DNA of 14,773 bases from Flavobacteriales bacterium. GTDB lineage: Bacteria; Bacteroidota; Bacteroidia; Flavobacteriales_D; Parvicellaceae. This document shows, in pieces, positions 6,795-12,855 of the stretch. Under the pieces are notes generated by a model. That model saw only the letters and a list, made by a program, of their open reading frames with translations, did no database searches and was not told the DNA's origin. Numbering within the stretch: the stretch's first letter is position 1; each line of letters starts with the position of its first letter. A program made the translations under genes and the position numbers. The stretch spans positions 1-14,773 of the forward strand of contig JALWSJ010000298.1 in assembly GCA_026993705.1 (NCBI GenBank), in the 5' to 3' direction.

Positions 6795-8339
6795 ATGACA
6801 AAATATTTTATTTTTAGTACTATTTGGTTCTTAACCTCTTGCTCTGAAAACAGCACTCAACAACGAGAGACGCCACACCAACAAGCAGTTTCGCCAACAA
6901 TAGAAACTAAAGAAAAGGTAACTTCTCCTCCGAAGAAAAATAACAGTCAACCTATCGACAGTGTATTTACTCCTATCGATACTAATTTTACAACCTCAAC
7001 TGTGTTACTACCTAAAGGACTTTCTGCACAAATTCTTTTTCAAGAAAAAAACGATAAAGTACTTGTTTCCCCCAATGGAACCGAAACAGCTCCAGCAAAA
7101 GGAAATCACGATATGTTGGCTTTTCTGCCTGATAGCACAACCCCAGAAAAAGGACAACTCTTTGTTAGTCATGAACTAAGAAGTGGCAACCCTCTACTTG
7201 GCGATGGTGGGGGAGCAACAATGTTTACCATAGAAAAACAAAGCGGTATTTGGAAAGTTGTTTCACCCTTTTTTAATGTTGACTTTAGTACAGTTAGAGA
7301 TACCGACCGCAACTGCGGGGGAGCTGTAGCTCCCAACGGAATGATTTACACTTGCGAAGAACATCAAGGGTATAGCAATTCTTATTTTTATCTTAACGGT
7401 AAAGGACATAGAGATACCAGCGATGTCGGCAACCTAAAATTTTACGAAAACATTGGCTACGTAGTAGAAGTCGATCCCAAAACAATGAAAGCTACACAAA
7501 AAATAATAGCTATGGGATGCTACTTCCACGAAGACATTGAGTTTATGGACGACCATAAAACCGCCTATCTCACCGACGATAAAGAACCTGGTGTATGGTT
7601 TAAATTCGTAGCCGACCAAAAAGATGATTATTCTCAAGGTCAACTTTACGCATACAGACAAACAGAAGACGGCACAAGCGGAGAATGGATAACATTACCG
7701 AGAGATACAGCTTCGCTATTCAACATCAGAAAAATTGCTATCGAAAAAGGGGCTACTCTTTTTATGCGTCACGAATGGATTGCTCGCAAAGGCAATAAAA
7801 TCTATATCGCAGAAACAGGACACGATCATACCGACTGGACAAAGCCTATTTCACAAGGGGGTAAACCTGCCAAGCATTTACGCGACCACCAACATAAAGG
7901 CAATAATATTTATGAAGATGTTTACGGCAGAATCTTAGTTTTTGATACTCAAACCAACGAAATGGATGTTTATTTAGAAGGTGGAAAATTAGATGCTACG
8001 GTTTTTTCTAACCCTGATTGTATCACCCTAACTCACCAAAAAGGAAAAGATTACTTAGTAATTTGCGAAGACATCAATAAAAACAACAAAGGAAGAGTAC
8101 CCAAATATGTCAAAAAGAAAAACCATTGGTACAACGAACTTTATTTCCTTGATATTGGATTAAAAACACCGTCATTAAGTGACCTAAAAAGATTTGCCGT
8201 TACACCAATGGGAGCAGAATTTACAGGGGCAATTTTTACTCCTGATAACAAAACGATGTTTTTAAACGTTCAGCACCCACATTGGAGAAACGGTGCTCCT
8301 TATAATCGCTCAACAACAATTGCTATAGATTTTCCTTAA
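6795..8339 (+). CDS. PhoX/DUF839-family lipoprotein, possible phosphatase
   Basis: The 514-residue product starts MTKYFIFSTIWFLTSC, a lipoprotein signal with Cys16. An upstream in-frame ATG at 6762 is rejected because it would put 11 residues before the signal and overlap the -7 box. After a Thr/Pro/Lys-rich linker (about 17-55) comes a PhoX-like beta-propeller domain with the family's landmark sites: FVSHE (123-127), NCGGAVAPNGMIYTCEE (173-189; Cys174, Cys187, Glu188, Glu189), GCYFHED (241-247), YLTDDKEPGVWFKF (258-271), and GAEFTGAIFTPDNKTMFLNVQHP (473-495). In PhoX enzymes the corresponding Cys and acidic residues hold an iron-calcium cofactor that cleaves phosphate monoesters. Proteobacterial PhoX is exported by the Tat route, whereas this one has a Sec lipoprotein signal. 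The substrate is unproven. dxs follows within a few dozen bases. Confidence 0.85.
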   Translation: MTKYFIFSTIWFLTSCSENSTQQRETPHQQAVSPTIETKEKVTSPPKKNNSQPIDSVFTPIDTNFTTSTVLLPKGLSAQILFQEKNDKVLVSPNGTETAPAKGNHDMLAFLPDSTTPEKGQLFVSHELRSGNPLLGDGGGATMFTIEKQSGIWKVVSPFFNVDFSTVRDTDRNCGGAVAPNGMIYTCEEHQGYSNSYFYLNGKGHRDTSDVGNLKFYENIGYVVEVDPKTMKATQKIIAMGCYFHEDIEFMDDHKTAYLTDDKEPGVWFKFVADQKDDYSQGQLYAYRQTEDGTSGEWITLPRDTASLFNIRKIAIEKGATLFMRHEWIARKGNKIYIAETGHDHTDWTKPISQGGKPAKHLRDHQHKGNNIYEDVYGRILVFDTQTNEMDVYLEGGKLDATVFSNPDCITLTHQKGKDYLVICEDINKNNKGRVPKYVKKKNHWYNELYFLDIGLKTPSLSDLKRFAVTPMGAEFTGAIFTPDNKTMFLNVQHPHWRNGAPYNRSTTIAIDFP

Positions 8340-8357
8340 ACTTTGTCTTTTCTGCCG

Positions 8358-8365
8358 TATCTTTG
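8358..8365 (+). promoter_or_regulatory. Possible -7 promoter box for dxs (TATCTTTG)
   Basis: TATCTTTG matches TAnnTTTG and lies 19 nt after the stop of the PhoX-like gene. A start of transcription some 7 nt downstream would fall almost on the TTG at 8373, implying a nearly leaderless transcript if both calls hold. dxs could equally be read through from the gene upstream. Confidence 0.35.
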
Positions 8366-8372
8366 CCCGACT

Positions 8373-10127
8373 TTGATTAAAGAAACTGACATATTAAACC
8401 GTATTCAATCGCCCAAAGACTTAAAAAAACTCTCCACACAGGAGCAAAAAATTTTGTGCGACGAGGTACGTTGGACAATCATTAAACAATTGTCTAAAAC
8501 TTCAGGACATTTTGGAGCAAGTTTAGGCGTGGTGGAATTAACCGTCGCTCTACATTCAGTATTTAACACGCCCGAAGATAAATTGGTGTGGGATGTAGGC
8601 CATCAAAGTTATGCTCATAAAATCATTACAGGAAGAAAAGACCGCTTTGTTACGCTTCGGCAATTTGGTGGAATATCAGGTTTTCCCAACATAAAAGAAA
8701 GCGTTTATGATGATTTTGGTACAGGACACTCATCTACTTCTATTAGTGCTATTTTGGGTATGGCGGTTGCCTCCGAATTAGACGGAAATTACAAGCGACA
8801 ACATATTGCTGTAATTGGCGATGGTGCTCTTTCTGCGGGAATGGCTTTTGAAGCCTTAAATAATGCCAGTTCGATAAAAGGAAATGTTTTGATTATCATC
8901 AACGACAATCAACAGTCGATAGATGATAGTGTTGGTGCTTTGGAGAAACATTTTAGAAATCTATCTAGCCAAAAGGATAATTTTTTTGAAAACCTCGGCT
9001 TAGCTTATTACGGAATAGTGAACGCCAACAATTACACCGAAATTAAACAGGCTCTACAAGACCAAAAAGATAAAAAAGGGATACGTGTTCTGCACTGTAA
9101 AACCATAAAAGGCTTTGGCTATCATCCTGCCGAAACAGGAGACGCTGCGATTTGGCATGCTCCCGGAAAATTTGAAATAGAAACGGGAAAACGTCAAGTA
9201 AACGAACAAGGATTCCCAATGAAATACCAAGATATTTTTGGTCGTACTTTGGTCGATTTAGCTGAAAAAAACGATGATATTGTTGCGATAACTCCTGCTA
9301 TGACAAGCGGTTCTTCGCTGCATTGGTTTAAAGAAAAATTTCCTACACGTTTTTTTGATGTAGGTATAGCCGAACAACACGCGGTTACCTTTGCAGGAGG
9401 CTTGGCAAAAATGGGGAAGTTACCTTTTTGTGTCATTTATTCTACCTTTTTACAACGAGCTTACGACCAATTGATTCACGATGTAGCCTTGCAAGAATTG
9501 CCAGTCGTCTTCTGCGTCGATAGAGCTGGATTGGTAGGGGAAGACGGTGCTACACATCAAGGTATTTTTGATTTGGCATTTTTAAGAGCCGTACCTAACC
9601 TTTTGATTGTTTCTCCACGAGATGAACAAGAATTGATAAATGCTTTATATTGGGCAACGGAAATAAAAAAAACAGTTGTTGTACGCTACCCAAGAGGACG
9701 AGGAAAACTTCTTTCGTTGGATAAACCAACGGTTTTAAAAACGGGAAAAGGCACTTGTTTAAGAAAGGGCGAAAACATTGCTTTGCTATCGGTCGGTAAA
9801 ATAGCCGATGAAGTAGAAAAAGCAATTGTAGAACTTAATCATAAAGGTGTTTTCCCTTCTCATTATGATTTGCGTTTTGTAAAGCCTTTGGATAACGAAC
9901 TATTAACGCAAATTGCGACCAACTACAAAAAAGTGGTTATAGTTGAAGAAGGTACAACACATGGAGGTGTGGGAAGTGCTGTCCTAGAATTTTTTTCCAC
10001 TATAAGTGCCAATATTGACACTCAATTAATCGGTATTGACGATGAATTTGTAGAGCACGGCTCTATTCCTGAATTATATGAGGCTTTAGGAATTTCTGCA
10101 CCGTATATTGTAAAAGCCTGTCTTTAA
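8373..10127 (+). CDS. dxs: 1-deoxy-D-xylulose-5-phosphate synthase
   Basis: DXS condenses pyruvate with glyceraldehyde 3-phosphate to give 1-deoxyxylulose 5-phosphate, the first step of the MEP isoprenoid pathway. It also feeds thiamine and pyridoxal synthesis. With the start used here the protein has 584 residues. Motifs are GHFGASLGVVELTVALH (45-61), DVGHQSYAHKI (74-84), the thiamine-diphosphate motif GDGALSAGMAFEAL (149-162) closing on IINDN (175-179), the catalytic Glu334 in FFDVGIAEQHAVTFAGG (328-344), and GEDGATHQG (389-397). No ATG lies near the expected N-terminus. TTG 8373 (then IKETDILNRIQSPKDL) gives a normal family start, while TTG 8343 would add ten residues and begin upstream of the candidate promoter box. 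The gene is complete, ends 5 nt before a stem-loop and may be co-transcribed with the PhoX-like gene. Confidence 0.95.
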   Translation: MIKETDILNRIQSPKDLKKLSTQEQKILCDEVRWTIIKQLSKTSGHFGASLGVVELTVALHSVFNTPEDKLVWDVGHQSYAHKIITGRKDRFVTLRQFGGISGFPNIKESVYDDFGTGHSSTSISAILGMAVASELDGNYKRQHIAVIGDGALSAGMAFEALNNASSIKGNVLIIINDNQQSIDDSVGALEKHFRNLSSQKDNFFENLGLAYYGIVNANNYTEIKQALQDQKDKKGIRVLHCKTIKGFGYHPAETGDAAIWHAPGKFEIETGKRQVNEQGFPMKYQDIFGRTLVDLAEKNDDIVAITPAMTSGSSLHWFKEKFPTRFFDVGIAEQHAVTFAGGLAKMGKLPFCVIYSTFLQRAYDQLIHDVALQELPVVFCVDRAGLVGEDGATHQGIFDLAFLRAVPNLLIVSPRDEQELINALYWATEIKKTVVVRYPRGRGKLLSLDKPTVLKTGKGTCLRKGENIALLSVGKIADEVEKAIVELNHKGVFPSHYDLRFVKPLDNELLTQIATNYKKVVIVEEGTTHGGVGSAVLEFFSTISANIDTQLIGIDDEFVEHGSIPELYEALGISAPYIVKACL

Positions 10128-10132
10128 GTATT

Positions 10133-10165
10133 AAGACCGTTGCAATTGAGTTTTGTAACGGTCTT
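10133..10165 (+). terminator. Stem-loop after dxs, probable terminator
   Basis: AAGACCGTT (10133-10141) pairs with AACGGTCTT (10157-10165). The stem extends inward by GCAA/TTGT with one wobble, giving about 13 bp and a short loop. It lies 5 nt after the dxs stop. The following sequence GTATTGTCGTT is only weakly T-rich, so termination may be partial. Confidence 0.55.
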
Positions 10166-10186
10166 GTATTGTCGTTATAATAATCG

Positions 10187-10294
10187 GCTCAAAAAATAAC
10201 AAAATACAGCTCAAAAATGTAGTTTTTTGAGCTGAAATTACTATTTTTATGAGCGGATATGGAAATAGAAAAAAACATCGTACAATTTTTGAGC
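10187..10294 (+). promoter_or_regulatory. Cluster of GCTCAAAAA boxes around the Fic gene start, candidate operator
   Basis: The 9-mer GCTCAAAAA occurs in direct orientation at 10187-10195 and 10209-10217, 22 bp apart, and inverted as TTTTTGAGC at 10224-10232 and 10286-10294. The second and third copies form a perfect 11-bp inverted repeat (10207-10217 with 10224-10234) around a 6-nt centre. The fourth lies inside the first codons of the Fic gene. Such an array is what a dimeric DNA-binding regulator would use, and the Fic protein itself has an N-terminal winged-helix domain, so autoregulation is a reasonable inference. The inverted pair could also fold as an RNA hairpin. Confidence 0.45.
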
Positions 10295-11293
10295 ATACAT
10301 CCCGAAAGTTCATCAGAAGCTATTCGTCAAGGAATTAGGGAAACAAAAAGTCTTGCCACAATAAAAAGAGCATTATCAAAACTCACGGCAAAAAAACTGG
10401 TTATATCAACTGGCAAGGGAAGAGCAACACGATATAAATTATCTCCGTTTTATAGCTTGTTTTGTGATTTCAATATCCAAAATTACTATGAGAAAGAAAT
10501 AGACGATAGAAAAATAATAGAACGTTTTAATTTTACACTATTAACGGATGTTCTCCCTAATATTAGTTTATTTTCGGAAGAAGAAACAACACACTTAAAC
10601 GATTTACAAAAAAAATTCAAACAAAACATATCCGAATTAAGTGAATTTGAAATAAAAAAAGAATTTGAACGATTGGCTATAGATTTAAGTTGGAAATCGT
10701 CTCAAATAGAGGGAAACACATATTCTCTTCTTGAAACAGAACGTCTATTAAAAGAAAAAGAAACGGCTTCTGGAAAGACAAAAGAAGAGGCTGTAATGTT
10801 ACTTAATCACAAAGAAGCGATAGATTTTATTATAGAAAATCCAGATTACTTGTTTCCTCTTTCTGTCTCAAAAATTGAAGACATTCATAGTATCCTAACA
10901 AAAGAACTTAACGTTGATAGAAATATACGAAGAAGAAGAGTTGGAATATCAGGAACAAACTATCGACCGATAGACAATGAATTTCAGATAAAAGAAGCCT
11001 TAAAGATAAGTTGTGACTTAATCAATGACAAAAAGAATGTATTTGAACAAGCATTACTTGCTCTACTTTTAATATCGTATATTCAACCTTTTGTTGATGG
11101 AAATAAAAGAACGGCTAGAATTGTTAGTAACGCAATACTGATAAATCATAATTATTGCCCTATTTCTTTCAGAACAGTTGACAGTATTGATTATAAAAAA
11201 GCAATGTTGCTCTTTTATGAACAGAATAATATAACAATGTTTAAGAACATATTTATCGAACAATATGAATTTGCGATAAATACGTATTTTTAA
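10259..11293 (+). CDS. Winged-helix Fic-family protein with Gln in place of the catalytic His
   Basis: The 344-residue protein has an N-terminal winged helix-turn-helix (about 1-62, with TIKRALSKLTAKKLVISTGKGRATRY-type helix and wing). A Fic domain follows at about 130-335. The inhibitory motif S/TxxxEG/N is present as SSQIEG (147-152), upstream of the Fic core as in class II Fic proteins. A target-binding flap-like segment, GISGTNYRPI, spans 229-238. The Fic motif reads QPFVDGNKRTAR (276-287). The His that normally activates the hydroxyl group in HPFx(D/E)GN(G/K)R is Gln276, and the codon is CAA. Fic enzymes usually transfer AMP to proteins; without the His this activity is doubtful, and a regulatory or altered role is possible. 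By recall, other Fic proteins with a QPF motif exist, so this is probably a subfamily and not a recent mutation. The gene stands alone between two stem-loops; no partner antitoxin is seen. Confidence 0.88.
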   Translation: MEIEKNIVQFLSIHPESSSEAIRQGIRETKSLATIKRALSKLTAKKLVISTGKGRATRYKLSPFYSLFCDFNIQNYYEKEIDDRKIIERFNFTLLTDVLPNISLFSEEETTHLNDLQKKFKQNISELSEFEIKKEFERLAIDLSWKSSQIEGNTYSLLETERLLKEKETASGKTKEEAVMLLNHKEAIDFIIENPDYLFPLSVSKIEDIHSILTKELNVDRNIRRRRVGISGTNYRPIDNEFQIKEALKISCDLINDKKNVFEQALLALLLISYIQPFVDGNKRTARIVSNAILINHNYCPISFRTVDSIDYKKAMLLFYEQNNITMFKNIFIEQYEFAINTYF

Positions 11294-11324
11294 TATTGAG
11301 CGGTTCGTAATGTAGGGTGTAAAA

Positions 11325-11358
11325 AACAATAACCCGATTTTTTCGGGCTATTGTTTTT
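11325..11358 (+). terminator. Bidirectional terminator between the Fic and M42 peptidase genes
   Basis: AACAATAACCCGA (11325-11337) pairs with TCGGGCTATTGTT (11343-11355) with one A-C mismatch and a 5-T loop. The hairpin is flanked by a T run after it (to 11358) and an A run before it (from 11321), so it can work on both strands for these two convergent genes. Confidence 0.8.
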
Positions 11359-11417
11359 CTTTAAATCAGCATATTTTACAAAGTTCTTGCATTTAAGGTA
11401 TTATTATGTTTGAAATC

Positions 11418-12461
11418 TTAAAATTCCCAATTGTATTGGTCTAAGTTTTCTACACAATATTGCAGTAAATCGATGCTTCCTCTTATGTCTTCTTTATGAG
11501 CCATTTCAATCACTTGGTGAATGTGGCGTGTTGGTATTGATACTGCTCCTGCAATAGAACCACCTGCTGTCATTTGTTGAATAGCCATTGTATCTGTTCC
11601 TCCTGCGGTTAAGATTTCGGGTTGCCATTTTATGTTATTTTTATCGGCAATTTCTTTCATGTATTTTACCATTCGATAATCACAGATAGTACGAGAATCC
11701 ATTATCTTGATAGCTGTTCCTTTTCCTAATTCGGTTACTTTTTCGTGAGCTGAGGCTCCAGGCACGTCAAAAGCTATGGTGGTGTCTAACCCAAATCCAA
11801 AATCAGGTTGTATTTCTTGTGCAGCTACGGATGCTCCTCTAATACCGACTTCTTCTTGCACGGTAAAGACTCCGTAAACATCATAAGCTGGTGATTTTAA
11901 TTGGCGTAGCATTTCCACTAAAATAAACACAGAAACTCTATTGTCGATTGATTTGCAATTCACACAGTCGCCCATTTCGATTAATTCACGTTGACGTGTT
12001 ATCGGATCACCAATACTGATGTATTTTTCAACGGCTTCTTTTGGCATTCCCAAGTCGATGAAATAATCGGTAGTTTTGGGTACTTTATTGCGTTCTTCAG
12101 GTGTCATTACGTGAATGGGTTTTGAACCCATTACTCCGATTAAGTCTTTTTTTCCGTGTATAATCACACGTTGTGCTGTAAGTGTTTTCGGGTCGAAACC
12201 TCCTAAGGTGTGGAAACGAACAAATCCGTTATCATCGATGTTGGTAACGATAAAACCGATTTCGTCCATGTGTGCTCCTATCATTACTTTTTTGGAAGAG
12301 TCTTTCCCTTTTTTGAAGGCTATTACATTTCCCATATTGTCAACACTTACTTTGTCAACTAATGGGGTTACTTCTCTTAATACGACTTCTCTTATGCGTT
12401 GTTCAAAACCTGAAGTTCCACCTACTTCGCATATTTCTGCTAATAATTGTACGTTTATCAT
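11418..12461 (-). CDS. M42-family metallo-aminopeptidase
   Basis: The 347-residue product matches the M42 family (glutamyl aminopeptidase/endoglucanase-M-like), cytosolic two-metal aminopeptidases that assemble into large dodecameric shells and trim peptides. Metal and catalytic landmarks are present in order: GAHMDEIGF (62-70; His64, Asp66), the bridging Asp173 in SIDNR, the Glu pair 203-204 in VQEEVGIRGA, Asp226 in GLDTT, AGGTDTMAIQ (286-295), and His315 in IPTRHIHQVIE. There is no signal peptide, and the length is normal. The ATG at 12461 fits the family start. The gene is alone on its strand, converging on the Fic gene through a shared terminator. The family is often misnamed cellulase or endoglucanase; that activity is not implied here. 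Confidence 0.93.
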   Translation of the reverse strand: MINVQLLAEICEVGGTSGFEQRIREVVLREVTPLVDKVSVDNMGNVIAFKKGKDSSKKVMIGAHMDEIGFIVTNIDDNGFVRFHTLGGFDPKTLTAQRVIIHGKKDLIGVMGSKPIHVMTPEERNKVPKTTDYFIDLGMPKEAVEKYISIGDPITRQRELIEMGDCVNCKSIDNRVSVFILVEMLRQLKSPAYDVYGVFTVQEEVGIRGASVAAQEIQPDFGFGLDTTIAFDVPGASAHEKVTELGKGTAIKIMDSRTICDYRMVKYMKEIADKNNIKWQPEILTAGGTDTMAIQQMTAGGSIAGAVSIPTRHIHQVIEMAHKEDIRGSIDLLQYCVENLDQYNWEF

Positions 12462-12498
12462 TTTTTGTTTTTATGGTTTTTGTTTCTTTTGTTTTAAT

Positions 12499-12525
12499 GC
12501 GTTAGGGAGTGTATCCCTAACCTGC
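12499..12525. repeat. Short inverted repeat GTTAGGGA/TCCCTAAC upstream of the M42 gene
   Basis: GTTAGGGA (12501-12508) and TCCCTAAC (12514-12521) form an 8-bp inverted repeat around GTGTA. GCGTTAGGGA is the exact opening of the large structured repeat's 3' module, here found once on each strand. It may therefore be two truncated element ends, or a small hairpin in the M42 gene's upstream region. Confidence 0.5.
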
Positions 12526-12546
12526 GTAAAATGAGCACCATAAAAT

Positions 12547-12850
12547 GTTTTTATTTCCTTTATCCTTCTTCAAAAAATATTTCCATAGCGGGTGCTATGC
12601 AAAGTTTTTTTTCATCGTCTAAAGAAACTAAAATTCATTTTCTTACCACTCATTTTACCGAGACCTAGTAGGTTTTGAAAACCTACTAGGTCTGAAAAAA
12701 GATTAGTCACACGTTAGGGATAGAAGCGGCATCCTTTTGCCCTCCCTCCTTTTGGAGGGCAAAAGATATAGCGGATAGCCCGACCCCAATCTACCAAAAC
12801 AATGTTTCGCGAGAGCGATATATTGTTTTGGTAGATTGGGGGAACGCCCG
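12547..12850 (+). repeat. Structured dispersed repeat, copy 2 (both modules, with an embedded palindrome)
   Basis: This occupies most of the 394-nt gap between the M42 and pyruvate kinase genes. 5' module: CATAGC (12584-12589) with GCTATG (12594-12599), then a 44-nt block (12594-12637) that matches copy 1 with three differences. 3' module: outer stem CGTT (12712-12715) with AACG (12843-12846); GGCATCC (12728-12734) facing GGATAGCC (12773-12780); hairpin A 12734-12745 with 12754-12765 (12 bp); hairpin B 12784-12803 with 12822-12841 (20 bp, perfect) with an inner TCGC-GAGA-GCGA cap. A 33-nt palindrome sits between the modules. The 3' edge is 5 nt from the pyruvate kinase stop, so on the minus strand hairpin B lies just beyond that gene's end. 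Confidence 0.88.
12661..12693. repeat. 33-nt perfect palindrome (AGACCTAGTAGGTTTT arms)
   Basis: A 16-nt arm (12661-12676) is followed by a single central G and its exact reverse complement (12678-12693). Copy 1 of the large repeat lacks it at the same place, so it is a separate unit inserted between the two modules. By recall, palindromes of the form GACCT...GGTTTTGAAAACC...AGGTC are scattered through many Bacteroidota genomes between genes. Confidence 0.85.
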
Positions 12851-12855
12851 AATTA

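Noticed and set aside
10259..11293. Fic/Doc toxin-antitoxin pair
   Set aside because: No small antitoxin gene lies beside the Fic gene, the catalytic His is missing and the inhibitory motif is in the same chain, so a classical two-gene module is not supported.
12115..12534. 139-aa plus-strand ORF opposite the M42 peptidase gene
   Set aside because: It is antisense to strongly conserved M42 motifs and has no recognisable domain; a by-product of the coding frame.
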